From assembly GCA_041156125.1 (NCBI GenBank), contig JBEVTI010000031.1, positions 5,736 through 69,735 on the forward strand: a stretch of DNA of 64,000 bases, written 5' to 3'. Position numbers and translations under genes: made by a program. Of this stretch, positions 1-8,816 are shown one piece after another. The number at the start of each line of letters is the position of its first letter. Position 1 is the first letter of the stretch. The notes under the pieces were generated by a model. It made no database searches. It was not told the DNA's origin and was given only the letters and a program-made list of their open reading frames with translations. This DNA is from Paraktedonobacter carboxidivorans (GTDB lineage Bacteria > Chloroflexota > Ktedonobacteria > Ktedonobacterales > Ktedonobacteraceae).

Positions 1-652
1 TCTGACCTGGCAGAGCGTAGAAATCCACGCCCAGCGCGGGCAGGTCGAGTGGAATCGCGCCCGCCGACTGCGCGCCGTCGATCAGCACCGGAATGCCGTG
101 TTCGCGTCCCATATAGCCGACCTCCGCTACATCCAGACGCGAGCCAGTGCTCCAGGTAACGTGCGAAATCGCGATCAGGCGCGTGCGCGGTGTCACCAGA
201 TCGGCCACCGCCTTGAGTACTGGCAGCTCCGCCCGCAGTCCCAGATCGGCCACGCGAATGACCACCCCATAGCGCGCGCGCAACTGATAGAGCGGAGCCA
301 GCAGGCTGATATGCTCGTGGTTAGTCGTGATAATCTCGTCGCCTGGTTGCCAGTTCAACCCATAGCTAATGATATTCAACCCCTCACCAGTATTGGCGGT
401 CAGGGCAATCTCCTTCTCATCGGCATTTAGTAAACGCGCAAGCGTATCGCGAGTCGTTTGATACGTCTCTTTCATACGCTCAAAAGAAGCCGCTCCCAGG
501 CGTCCACCGCGCAATTCTGCCTCCAACTGCCCTTGCATCGCCTCTATCGCGCAGGTGGGAAGCGGGCCGAACGTACCTGTGTTGAAATATATATTCGCTT
601 CTGTAGCTGGCAATTCGTGGCGTATGCGCTCAATATGGGTCTGATCTGGCAC
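1..652 (-). CDS. Class V aminotransferase / cysteine desulfurase-like enzyme, 3' part cut by window
   Basis: The visible 217 residues are the N-terminal part of a PLP enzyme of the class V aminotransferase family (SufS / isopenicillin-N epimerase-like). Recognisable pieces are NIYFNTGTFGPLP near residue 20, LTANTGEGLNIISYGL near 90, GDEIITTNHEH near 110, AISHVTWSTGSRLDV near 170 and IPVLIDGAQSAGAIPLD near 200, which holds the Asp that contacts the PLP pyridine nitrogen. The catalytic Lys lies beyond the window edge. I chose the GTG at 652 because AGGAAAGGAC sits 8 bases upstream. No neighbouring suf/isc genes are seen, so the substrate is unknown; a selenocysteine lyase-like or epimerase role is equally possible. 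Confidence 0.8.
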   Translation of the reverse strand, partial: MPDQTHIERIRHELPATEANIYFNTGTFGPLPTCAIEAMQGQLEAELRGGRLGAASFERMKETYQTTRDTLARLLNADEKEIALTANTGEGLNIISYGLNWQPGDEIITTNHEHISLLAPLYQLRARYGVVIRVADLGLRAELPVLKAVADLVTPRTRLIAISHVTWSTGSRLDVAEVGYMGREHGIPVLIDGAQSAGAIPLDLPALGVDFYALPGQ

Positions 653-813
653 TGTGAGATGTCCTTTCCTTTGCCCTTGCAGGTGAAATCGAGAAGTGTC
701 TATTTATGTGCTTTCAGTCTACCATATTGCTGGGTGGCATAGCCAGGAGAGGGCCAGGGTTGTCTGGCAGACCAGCGATACAGACGCGCCTGTGCCGCTC
801 ATCTGCCACCTTG

Positions 814-3468
814 TCAACAGCTACCGCTGCTCAGTTGGGGAGTCGGCGATTGCGATGGGCAGGGCGTCGGACTGCTAGCCGGAGTGACTACAAAAGATGG
901 CGTAGCCGTGCCATTGCTGATCGGCGTGCCCGGCGCTAAGCCCGGCAGCGAGGCCAGAGTCAACGTAATGGCGTTTATATCTTTCGGCAGCGTCGAACCA
1001 CTCGAAATGTCGATAGTCGCCGCAAGCACCCCCGGATAGGTCGTAAAAAGGGTCTGCGCGGCGGCCTTGCTCAGTCCGACCAGCATTTGCTTGATCTTTA
1101 ACTGCTTCTGATCATCAAACAGATAGACCCACTTGCCAATAGCCTGCATCTGCACACTCAACTGTCCCTGCCCACTCACTATGGAGACGCTTTGCAGCGT
1201 GGTAAGCACCTGCCCCACCAACTGATAGCCCGCTAGATCCACCCCCTTGGGCGGATCGGCTGGCAGCAGACCACGGGCGAGCTGCTGCGCCCCCGCTAAA
1301 TCAAAGACCTCCTCCGCACAGGAAAGAGAGACGCTGACGGTGAGAGTTCCTCCTGGATCTGGGACACCCACTGCGGGAGTAGAGGTCTTCGTTGGAGCCT
1401 GACACTGCAAAGAGTCGTTGACGATTTGCTCTCCACTCTTGACCTGCTTCTTGAGTGCTGCGGGCATCCCCGCTTTGAGCTGGGTGATCAGCGGAGCAGC
1501 GGCTGTCGCTACATCGTTCTGCGTGACCGCTAGATACGGATCGACACCGCCGACAAACGCAGTATTATTTTTGACAAAGATAGTCGCTGCGCAACACTGA
1601 CGATCGATTGCAAAAGTCCCAATGTTGCCTGCTGCACCGACGTTGACGGCATATCCCGTCGTGGTCGCAGTGGATGATCCGCCAGCCGGAACAGTGACAG
1701 GGCCAACAAACTGGATTTGCACACCGCCAGTTGCTATCAGGGTGGTGGTACCAAGTGTTACGGTAGTGGTACCCACATTCTGAAATACCAGGATACCGTG
1801 TGCTTTCGCCCCACCGACAGAGCCGGTCGCCTGGCCGTTTGCCTGTTTGGTGCTCACCTGTGGGTCCAATTGGCGGGCGGCGATTTCGTGATGCGCGGCG
1901 TCAGGTACGGCGGGAGAGAGCACGCCAGTGAACAGGTAGTTGTTCTGCACGAGCTGGCTTCTAGGCGTGAGCGTGACCGTCGCGCTCAGGTGACCGAGCG
2001 AGGCGAGGCCGTTGAGTCCGCCAAGGGCATTGACGATCAGTCCACCAACTAGCAGGGTGATCAGAATGAGGAGTGCCGCGAGCAACAGGCGTCTGGGCCC
2101 GCGGCTACGGTGCCGCCGCGAAATGGGGGGAGGCAGAGGGGTAAGACCAACCTGGCGTTGGGCAGTTCCTGGAGTACTAGGAGTCGCGATTGAAGCTGCT
2201 GCTGCATTGGCAGAGGATAAAGGAGGAGACATCGCAGGCGCGACACCCAGAGGTAGCGGTAAGACCGGGATCTTACCAGAGCTATCGTTTTTTCCATGGG
2301 GGTCACCAGAAGGCTTCGGCGAGCCCAGCCTAATGGGTGTAGGCGCGCGCCGGGAGTCCGGGGGTGGCCCAACAGGAGGAGCGCCAGGTATATTATTGGG
2401 CTGGAGTGGCATTATAGACAGGGGTAGTTCATCCTCGAAATGCGGTACACCCGAACCCATTCGCGACGGCTTTGGCGGTGGCATAGGCGCTGGTGCTGGC
2501 AGTGGAGGTTTGACGAAGGACTCTAAGGGCGGCATTTCTCCAAGTGAAGGAGATGGCAGCACACGTGTTTGGCCAGGAGCGGGTGGCCTGATGGGCGATT
2601 GTGGTGGTGGGGTTGGCCTGGCTGCTGAGGGGGTGGCAATGGCTTGCTCCAGGGCCTGAGCAAAGGCCCGCACAGTGACAAAGCGCTTTTGGGGATCGTT
2701 ATCAAGCGCGATAAAAAGCACCTCTTCAACGGCTTTGGGCAACTCAGGTACGTGAGTTAGCAAAGACGGCGGTTTGCCCTCGGCTGTGCGTGGATAAAGG
2801 ATGTCCAGAGGGGCCTGACCTGTGAGCCATTCGCAGGCAGTGAGCGCTAACGCGTATTGATCAGATGCGAATTGAGGACGGCCCTGTCTTTGTTCCTCAG
2901 GCATATAAGCTGCTGTGCCTGGATTGCTGCGCGTGCTCTGGGCTTGCGTGCTATCGATGATCGCGGCGATGCCAAAGTCACAAAGCTTGACGTTACCATC
3001 GTTGTCTACAAGCAGGATATTGTCGGGCTTAACGTCGCGATGCACCACACCGCTGTCATGAGCATATTGCAGCGCGCCAGCTATCTGCTTGACATAGGCC
3101 TGGATGGTAGCTAAAGGGAGCCGGGTACCTCTGGGATGTTTTTTACGCAGCGAACCTCCAGCGATATATTCCATCACCAGGAAGGCCAGTTTATTTTGCT
3201 CGTCAATACGGGCATCGTGGACATCTACGATACGGGCATCGCGGACATCTATGATGTGGGAATGCTTTAACGAGCCAATCATGCGCGCTTCCCTGTAGAA
3301 AGCTTCCTGTGGTATCTCGCTTTGTTCTGCTTCGCTTTGCAGAATTTTGATAGCTACCAGGGTGTGCAGATGCTTGTGTTGTGCCAGCCAGACCTCAGCA
3401 AATCCTCCTCGGCCCAGGGGACTGATCAGGGTATAGATGTCTATTTGTTGACCGCTATGGAATGTCAT
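814..3468 (-). CDS. Membrane-anchored Ser/Thr protein kinase with large extracytoplasmic domain
   Basis: An 884-residue Hanks-type kinase. The kinase domain is residues about 10-275: glycine loop LGRGGFAEVW at 18-27, Lys41 in VAIKIL, Glu60, HRDVKPDNILL and DFGIAAI, so all catalytic residues are present. A proline-rich, probably disordered linker follows (about 280-455), then a basic stretch and one transmembrane helix near 461-487. The outer part (about 490-884) is Ser/Thr/Gly-rich, with no PASTA repeats; it has a faint resemblance to baseplate-J-like extracellular parts of other Chloroflexota kinases, but I cannot name the domain. The start has GAGGAGAG 4 bases upstream. A 24-bp tandem duplication lies inside the N-lobe (see separate entry). 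A second kinase gene follows upstream on the same strand, 268 bp away. It probably senses an envelope signal; the target is unknown. Confidence 0.9.
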   Translation of the reverse strand: MTFHSGQQIDIYTLISPLGRGGFAEVWLAQHKHLHTLVAIKILQSEAEQSEIPQEAFYREARMIGSLKHSHIIDVRDARIVDVHDARIDEQNKLAFLVMEYIAGGSLRKKHPRGTRLPLATIQAYVKQIAGALQYAHDSGVVHRDVKPDNILLVDNDGNVKLCDFGIAAIIDSTQAQSTRSNPGTAAYMPEEQRQGRPQFASDQYALALTACEWLTGQAPLDILYPRTAEGKPPSLLTHVPELPKAVEEVLFIALDNDPQKRFVTVRAFAQALEQAIATPSAARPTPPPQSPIRPPAPGQTRVLPSPSLGEMPPLESFVKPPLPAPAPMPPPKPSRMGSGVPHFEDELPLSIMPLQPNNIPGAPPVGPPPDSRRAPTPIRLGSPKPSGDPHGKNDSSGKIPVLPLPLGVAPAMSPPLSSANAAAASIATPSTPGTAQRQVGLTPLPPPISRRHRSRGPRRLLLAALLILITLLVGGLIVNALGGLNGLASLGHLSATVTLTPRSQLVQNNYLFTGVLSPAVPDAAHHEIAARQLDPQVSTKQANGQATGSVGGAKAHGILVFQNVGTTTVTLGTTTLIATGGVQIQFVGPVTVPAGGSSTATTTGYAVNVGAAGNIGTFAIDRQCCAATIFVKNNTAFVGGVDPYLAVTQNDVATAAAPLITQLKAGMPAALKKQVKSGEQIVNDSLQCQAPTKTSTPAVGVPDPGGTLTVSVSLSCAEEVFDLAGAQQLARGLLPADPPKGVDLAGYQLVGQVLTTLQSVSIVSGQGQLSVQMQAIGKWVYLFDDQKQLKIKQMLVGLSKAAAQTLFTTYPGVLAATIDISSGSTLPKDINAITLTLASLPGLAPGTPISNGTATPSFVVTPASSPTPCPSQSPTPQLSSGSC
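3206..3253 (-). repeat. 24-bp in-frame tandem duplication inside the kinase gene
   Basis: Two 24-bp units, 3206-3229 and 3230-3253, differ at only two positions. They encode the consecutive peptides DVRDARIV and DVHDARID, so eight residues are repeated between the alpha-C helix (SLKHSHI) and strand beta-4 (KLAFLVMEY) of the kinase N-lobe. The reading frame stays open. Confidence 0.85.
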
Positions 3469-3736
3469 GAGTCTCTCCTCAAAGCGGGTATATTGAAGAG
3501 CTTATTATTTACTATTAACATAGAGATGCATTTTGAGTGTACTTGAGTTTTCGGAGGGTGTCAAGAGAGTTATGCAGGTGTTTTTCAGTATGTCCGGCGC
3601 ACGCGGATTTTATATCGTTGGTGGTGATCCGTGATGGAACAAGCGCAGATTTCTGTAGGTGGGTAGCCATCTCAAACAACCTGCTCACCAGGATCACGCT
3701 TTGGATTTTGCCAGAATAATTCGGGTCATCAGGATG

Positions 3737-5185
3737 CTATGGGTTACATATGCCGGCTGTGTTAATGCGTTGGAGCGAGAGGGGGGCGATTTTCCAGCTA
3801 TGCTGCTCCTGTTTGACTGTATAGACGATATGATAGAGGCTGACGACGGTGCCTCCTGTGGCGGCATCTTCAACGGCATTGTCAGTAACCTGAACCTGAA
3901 TAGAGTTATCGGCTTGAGGGTCTGTATGGGTGATAGTGATGCAAGCGTAGTGCGTGTGTTGATAAGAGGGCATGAGGGTAGCGAGAGGATATTGCTGTTG
4001 ATAGGTAGCCTGCAAAAGGCTATAGGCTGCTTGATATTGCTGTTTGTTCCAGTCCAGGTAATATTGTTGCACTACTGCTGTCGCGGCCTGTTGCTGTGAC
4101 GCGGATGGAGGGTTGGGCGTGACTGTCAGGCTTGGCGTTGTGGTTGAGCTTACAGCAGTGGATGCCGGGAAAGAGAAAATGACAGCGCTGGGATGGACTG
4201 TCGCTCTTTGGAGCAGAGAGAAGGCTCCGAGCAGCGTGCAAGCGACCAGCAACACAATAGCAAGTCTGAGGAAAGAGAAGAGATTGCCACCCTGTTTTCC
4301 TCTTTGTAGTGGTTTTTTCACGGCACTGGGACCGCGTGGTTGTCCTCTAGCCTGGTGGGTTTGCAGTGTGTTCGGCCTCTGTCTGGGTGAAAGCGCTTTC
4401 TCCAGATCTCTGGCCATGGCCCGCGCCGAAGGGTAGCGGTCCTCGCGCCGGTCAGCGGTGGCTTTCAGGATAATGGGCTGAATAGCGGCAGGCACTTCTG
4501 GCCCCATACTGTGAATATGCCTGAGATGGGGTTCGTTGCCAGTCAGCATCTCATAAAGCACGATGCCCAGGCTGAAGATATCGTCGCGCGTATCTGGTGA
4601 GAGATCAAGTTTGGCCTGTGGGGACTTGTATATTTTAGTACCCGGCTGATCTGTCAGCGTTAAGCTGGAGCCGGCGATATGCGCGACGCCAAAGTCCGCC
4701 AGGATCAGATTGCCCAGCTTATCGATCAGCATGTTCTGAGGCTTGATATCGCGGTGAATCACGCCGCGCGCGTGGATATAATCGAGCGCTTCCGCCGCCT
4801 GTCGAATATAGAGGCAGGCTTCCCGGGGCGGGATCTGCGAGTACTTCTCGATTCTTGCGTCGAGCGAGCCAGCAGGAAAATACTCCATCGCGAAATACGC
4901 GACTCCCTGGTATTCTCCCCGGCTATAGACCTGGATAATATGCGGATGGTTGGCGGCATCCACAATGTTGTACTCGCGTTTGAAGCGTTCCAGGAAACGC
5001 TGATAGGTATCGGCAGAGCGTTCGGACGTTTTTTGGGGCAGAAACATCTTGACCGCACAGGCATGACCAGACATCCTATCCCTGGCAAGATAGACATATC
5101 CCATGCCGCCTTGCCCGATAAGCTCCTTAATGGTGTAGCGATTACCTATCGTCTGACCGATAAATGCCTGTGGGTTGGTAAGCAA
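3737..5185 (-). CDS. Ser/Thr protein kinase with transmembrane helix and C-terminal NTF2-like domain
   Basis: A 482-residue kinase. Catalytic features: GQGGMGYVYLA glycine loop near 23-33, Lys in CAVKMF, HRDIKPQNMLI, DFGVAHI and the APE-region KSPQAKLDLSPDTRDDIFSLG. After the kinase domain (about 14-275) comes a basic linker, one membrane helix near 305-327, a Ser/Thr-rich spacer and a final 110-residue domain (VQQYYLDWNKQQYQAAYSLL onward) that resembles NTF2/SnoaL-like extracytoplasmic sensor domains. The best-supported start is a TTG at 5185 with AAGGAA 7 bases upstream; the residues from there match the usual kinase beginning. It is followed on the same strand by the longer kinase at 814-3468, so the two may be co-regulated. 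Confidence 0.9.
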   Translation of the reverse strand: MLTNPQAFIGQTIGNRYTIKELIGQGGMGYVYLARDRMSGHACAVKMFLPQKTSERSADTYQRFLERFKREYNIVDAANHPHIIQVYSRGEYQGVAYFAMEYFPAGSLDARIEKYSQIPPREACLYIRQAAEALDYIHARGVIHRDIKPQNMLIDKLGNLILADFGVAHIAGSSLTLTDQPGTKIYKSPQAKLDLSPDTRDDIFSLGIVLYEMLTGNEPHLRHIHSMGPEVPAAIQPIILKATADRREDRYPSARAMARDLEKALSPRQRPNTLQTHQARGQPRGPSAVKKPLQRGKQGGNLFSFLRLAIVLLVACTLLGAFSLLQRATVHPSAVIFSFPASTAVSSTTTPSLTVTPNPPSASQQQAATAVVQQYYLDWNKQQYQAAYSLLQATYQQQYPLATLMPSYQHTHYACITITHTDPQADNSIQVQVTDNAVEDAATGGTVVSLYHIVYTVKQEQHSWKIAPLSLQRINTAGICNP

Positions 5186-5336
5186 AGTGTTGTTCCTTAT
5201 AGGAGTGTCGATTAACTATGCCTTCTGCATCTATTATACCGTAATTTTAATGCAATGTCTGAAGTCGTCTGCCATTTCTTTGCCCGAATCCTGCAGCTAT
5301 TTCTTCGCCTATTTTCCTATCTACTCAGAAAGAAAA

Positions 5337-5393
5337 GGCTTTAGCCTTACAAGTAGAGCTTCCCTAAAAAGCTCTACTTGTAAGGCTAAAGCC
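5337..5393. terminator. Long perfect hairpin (24-bp arms)
   Basis: Arms 5337-5360 and 5370-5393 are perfectly complementary with a 9-base loop. It lies in the 350-bp gap between the decarboxylase stop and the kinase start. There is no clear U-tract, so it may be a repeat element instead of a classic terminator. A C-rich tract (CCCCACCCCC) follows directly. Confidence 0.65.
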
Positions 5394-5407
5394 CCACCCC
5401 CAGATTC

Positions 5408-5475
5408 TCAGAAGTGAGATGCATCGGGATAATGAGCGCGACTGCGCTCATTATCCCGATGCATCTCACTTCTGA
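5408..5475. repeat. Long perfect hairpin (32-bp arms), overlaps the next one
   Basis: Arms 5408-5439 and 5444-5475 match perfectly around a 4-base loop. The outer 9 bases of the right arm (CACTTCTGA, 5467-5475) are also the outer left arm of the following hairpin, so the two structures cannot both be fully paired. No ORF runs through it. Confidence 0.8.
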
Positions 5476-5534
5476 TTGAAGAAGAGGAGCAATACTTGTA
5501 CAACCGTATTGCTCCTCTTCTTCAATCAGAAGTG
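5467..5534. terminator. Long perfect hairpin (29-bp arms) at 3' end of the decarboxylase gene
   Basis: Arms 5467-5495 and 5506-5534 pair perfectly around a 10-base loop. It starts 2 bases after the decarboxylase stop codon (minus strand) and is the natural 3' end signal of that gene. Its base shares 9 bases with the 5408-5475 hairpin. Confidence 0.7.
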
Positions 5535-5535
5535 T

Positions 5536-7011
5536 TCAGGAGGGATTGCTTCGGGCTGCCAGGCGGCGCACAATTTCTAACAGGGCAGCGATGTCCTCTG
5601 TGGTTGTTGCGTCGTGCAAAATACAGACGCGCAAGCAGAAGGTAGCGCGCAGCACGGTGCCGGTGAGGAAGGCTTCTCCGCTTTCCTGAATGAGGGGTAC
5701 CAGGGAGCGGTTGAGTTGTTCAATAGCTTCTGCGTTATTCTGCAGATCTGCTGGAGTGTAGCGGAAGCAGACGATGGAGAGCGAGACAGGGGCGAGGCGC
5801 TCGAAATCGGGCGCGGCATCCAGGAGCGCGGCAAGGTGGCGCGCGAGCGCGTTGTGGTGACTGATGCGCTGCTCCAGCCCCTGGCGTCCTAGAGATTGCA
5901 GCACGCTCCAGAGTTTGAGCGCGCGAAAGCCGCGTGTCTGCTGAAAGCCATATTCGGAAAACCAGGGGAGGCCCGCGATACCCCGGCCCTCTTCCATTTG
6001 CAGATAAGCAGGCACCAGGCTAAAAGTTTCGCGTAAGAGCTTGCCATCGCGCACCAGGATACAACCGCATTCGACGGGTACGGAGAGCCATTTATGCGGA
6101 TCGAGGGCCAGCGAATCGGCGCGTTCCAGGCCAGCTAGCGCGGGCTTTATGCCTGGGTCCAGCTTGCCCAGAGCTCCATACGCGCCATCAATATGCAGCC
6201 AGAGGTCTTCTTGCGCGCAAAGATCCGCCAGTTTGTCCAGGGGATCGATTGAGCCGGTGTTGGTTGTGCCCACGCTGGCGCAGATGCAGAAGGGGCGTAG
6301 TCCCGCGACACGGTCGGCTTGTATAGCTGAGCGGAGCGCGTCCATATCTATGCGGAAAAACTCGTCAGTGGGAATGATGCGCAAAGCCTCGCTGCCCAGA
6401 CCGAGCAATTCGACGGACTTACGAATGCAACTATGGCCTTCCACGGATGTATAGAGTACGAGACGTGCATGCTGGCCCTGCAAACCCGTGGCGCGTATAT
6501 CCCAGCCATCCTGGCTAGCGGCCCACTGGCGCGCGGCAGCCAGGCCCGTCAGAGTAGCCATTGAGCCGCCACTGACCAGCAGGCCATAGCTGCCATCGGT
6601 GGGAAAATCCAGCAATTCCATCAGCCAGCGGATCGTCATATGTTCGAGATAGATAGCCGCGTGATCCCCGCCAGCGCAGCTGGGATCAAGCACGGCAGCC
6701 AGAAAATCGGCGATCGTGCCCAGCGCGGCAGGCGGCGAGTTCACCCAGGCGAAGAAGCGCGGGTGCCCATTGCCCATTGGATGGGTAAAGATCTGCTCGG
6801 CAATGCTATCCAGCAGGCTGTCAGGGGCAGTGCCTTCCTCAGGTAGCGCGGCATCAAGCAACTTCTGGCGTTCAGCGGGCGTCATGGGCTGAAAGACGGG
6901 TCGTTCACGCACGCCGACCAGGTAACTGGTGGCTATGTCAACCGCGCGATAGCCGAGTTGCCGAAACGTCTCCAGGTCCTGTGAAAGCGTCAGATCAAAA
7001 CGGTCTTGCAT
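5536..7011 (-). CDS. PLP-dependent aromatic-L-amino-acid decarboxylase family protein
   Basis: A 491-residue group II PLP decarboxylase (aromatic amino acid / tyrosine / tryptophan decarboxylase family, cytoplasmic). The N-terminal ETFRQLGYRAVDIATSYL, the HPRFFAWVNSP motif near 80, the SGGSMATLTGLAAARQW stretch, CASVGTTNTGSIDPL, HIDGAYGALG with the pyridine-nitrogen Asp, and the PLP-lysine motif DPHKWLSVP are all present in order and the length is normal for the family. The start has AGGAGG 8 bases upstream. It would convert an aromatic amino acid to the amine; the sequence does not fix which. It stands alone between a gap of long hairpins and a divergent lipoprotein gene. Confidence 0.92.
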   Translation of the reverse strand: MQDRFDLTLSQDLETFRQLGYRAVDIATSYLVGVRERPVFQPMTPAERQKLLDAALPEEGTAPDSLLDSIAEQIFTHPMGNGHPRFFAWVNSPPAALGTIADFLAAVLDPSCAGGDHAAIYLEHMTIRWLMELLDFPTDGSYGLLVSGGSMATLTGLAAARQWAASQDGWDIRATGLQGQHARLVLYTSVEGHSCIRKSVELLGLGSEALRIIPTDEFFRIDMDALRSAIQADRVAGLRPFCICASVGTTNTGSIDPLDKLADLCAQEDLWLHIDGAYGALGKLDPGIKPALAGLERADSLALDPHKWLSVPVECGCILVRDGKLLRETFSLVPAYLQMEEGRGIAGLPWFSEYGFQQTRGFRALKLWSVLQSLGRQGLEQRISHHNALARHLAALLDAAPDFERLAPVSLSIVCFRYTPADLQNNAEAIEQLNRSLVPLIQESGEAFLTGTVLRATFCLRVCILHDATTTEDIAALLEIVRRLAARSNPS

Positions 7012-7344
7012 ATGAATGACCTCCTTATATCATAGCGCCAGGATCGCGCCAGCGTGGGCCGCGTGGTCCTGAGTAAAATGAGCGCTAGCGTGCCATATCC
7101 GTTGTTGCTGCATGCTATTTTTCCCGCGATCTGGTAGTCTGAGATGTTTCCACTTGAGCATTTCACAGACCCGTTCGCGGATACTGAAATCAGGCAGGTA
7201 AAACTGATCGCTACGATAAAGTAAAGAATATCACATATAGAAGCCTGCACGATGGGAACTAAATGCTGCTAGAAGGCGTCCTTCATGAAGAGAGAAGAAA
7301 ACCATGTTTGCCGAGATGATCCGGCAAATAGAAGGATAGGCGAG
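7012..7344. other. Intergenic region between divergent genes
   Basis: 333 bp between the decarboxylase (minus) and the lipoprotein (plus). It must hold both promoters. I see only a short GAAGG-CGT-CCTTC hairpin near 7272 and no convincing -35/-10 pair. Confidence 0.4.
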
Positions 7345-8649
7345 ATGAAACACGATGGCTATTTGCGCGACCCGGAGTGCTGGCGCTTGAGGGGCTTTAC
7401 GGCGACCCTATGTGTGCTGCTGGTACTACTCGCTGGTTGTGGCTTTCAGCAAAGGAGTCAGATGGGAAGCACGCAATTCCCAACGCAGACAGAGCGGCCT
7501 GCCGCGTTGTCTGGCATGCTAACGCAGGTACATATGCTCGATGCCCAGCAGGGCTGGGTAGTCAGTTGGCAGTTAGCAGGGGATGGCAGCTATCATATTT
7601 TACATACCACTGACGGCGGCTGGCACTGGCAGGATGTGTTGACCTGTCGCTCGACGGTCGATCAGGGCAAGGGTTTTATCAAGCCATGCTCCACCAATTT
7701 TTATTCAGCTACAGTCGCCACGATTACGCAGCCTGAGTATGATCAAAGTACCCGCGCCTCGCATGTGCGGATTTTTCACACTGCCGACGCGGGCCAGCAC
7801 TGGCAGAGTGCGGAACTGAAGGCCACCGACTTGCAGACTCCGGCTACATTTATTGATGCATTACACGGTTGGGCCTTTGTCACCGAGAAATTTCCTGGCG
7901 GTGATCCCGGCAGCACGTATATTGGCCAGGAGATCGCTGTCTATCGCACAATCGATGGTGGCCAGAGTTGGCAGCGCGCCGCGCATGGTCCCGCGACCTC
8001 GCAGCTTCCCGGTACCAGTGATGATGGCTATGGCCTGGCTCCGCTGGTCGCGAGCGCGCAAATGGCCTTTTTTTCGCCCACAACTGGCTGGCTCATGGGT
8101 CGGACATATGGCAAGAATTCTCAGCAAGCGTGGCTCTACCTCACGCACGATGGTGGTATGAGCTGGCAGCGTTCCTCACTGGTCTTTTCCAGCGCTGAAG
8201 ATGCTTCATGGGCTCCGGTCTTTTTTAATGGGCAGGATGGAGTTTTGCTGGGGAGCGTCTTCGGTCCTGCTCCCCAGTACAGTCAGACCGGGAAGCTGTA
8301 TGTCACGCACGATGGTGGCCAGACCTGGAGCGGGCGCGCCGTGCCTCTGATGATCTCCAATGGCGCCTCCATCGATCTCCAGCAGGCCTGGACGATCTCC
8401 GATAATCAGCAACTTTACATAACGCACGATGGTTGGCAGCACTGGTCAACAATCCATGTGCAGCCAGCGTTCAAAAATATTACCAGCTTTAACTTTATCT
8501 CGCCAACGGTCGGCTGGGCGCTGGCGAATAGCCGGGAACACTTTGCCCCTGAGCCCGGCGGGGGAGCTACTAAAGGGGATGTGATCACGCTGCTCAAAAC
8601 CACGGATGGCGGGCAGACCTGGCAAGAGACCGCATTTTCGCGGATATAG
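7345..8649 (+). CDS. Lipoprotein with YCF48/BNR-type beta-propeller repeats
   Basis: A 434-residue exported protein. A hydrophobic segment ending in the lipobox LLAGC near residue 30 predicts lipid anchoring. The rest contains about seven copies of the signature THDGGxxW (TTDGGWHWQ, TADAGQHWQ, TIDGGQSWQ, THDGGMSWQ, THDGGQTWS, THDGWQHWS, TTDGGQTWQ), each preceded by GW-type strands, as in YCF48/Hcf136, BNR and sortilin-type propellers. I chose the ATG at 7345 because GAAGGATAGG sits just upstream; an upstream ATG at 7285 in the same frame lacks a site and would place 21 charged residues before the signal. Function is unknown; such propellers usually mediate protein binding outside the cell. 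Confidence 0.8.
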   Translation: MKHDGYLRDPECWRLRGFTATLCVLLVLLAGCGFQQRSQMGSTQFPTQTERPAALSGMLTQVHMLDAQQGWVVSWQLAGDGSYHILHTTDGGWHWQDVLTCRSTVDQGKGFIKPCSTNFYSATVATITQPEYDQSTRASHVRIFHTADAGQHWQSAELKATDLQTPATFIDALHGWAFVTEKFPGGDPGSTYIGQEIAVYRTIDGGQSWQRAAHGPATSQLPGTSDDGYGLAPLVASAQMAFFSPTTGWLMGRTYGKNSQQAWLYLTHDGGMSWQRSSLVFSSAEDASWAPVFFNGQDGVLLGSVFGPAPQYSQTGKLYVTHDGGQTWSGRAVPLMISNGASIDLQQAWTISDNQQLYITHDGWQHWSTIHVQPAFKNITSFNFISPTVGWALANSREHFAPEPGGGATKGDVITLLKTTDGGQTWQETAFSRI

Positions 8650-8660
8650 ACTGATCAAGG

Positions 8661-8728
8661 GGAAGCAGATAGGCGTGGAGTTCTCCCGCATTTGTACATG
8701 CGGGAGAACTCCACGCCTATCTGCTTCC
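8661..8728. terminator. Long perfect hairpin (30-bp arms) after the lipoprotein gene
   Basis: Arms 8661-8690 and 8699-8728 are perfectly complementary around an 8-base loop, 11 bases after the stop codon. A short T-rich stretch follows. It probably ends the lipoprotein transcript. Confidence 0.75.
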
Positions 8729-8816
8729 TGTTCTTGCTCATCTGGTATTTCGTGATAATATAATGATAATCGCAGATATATTTCTACTTTTGAGCGAGGG
8801 AAAGAAGGGATTTCTT

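Noticed and set aside
2012..2659. 215-codon plus-strand ORF opposite the kinase linker
   Set aside because: Gly/Ser-rich shadow of the proline-rich linker on the minus strand; no ribosome site and no domain.
5337..5534. CRISPR array or phage attachment site
   Set aside because: The repeats are inverted, not regularly spaced direct repeats; no cas or integrase gene in the window.
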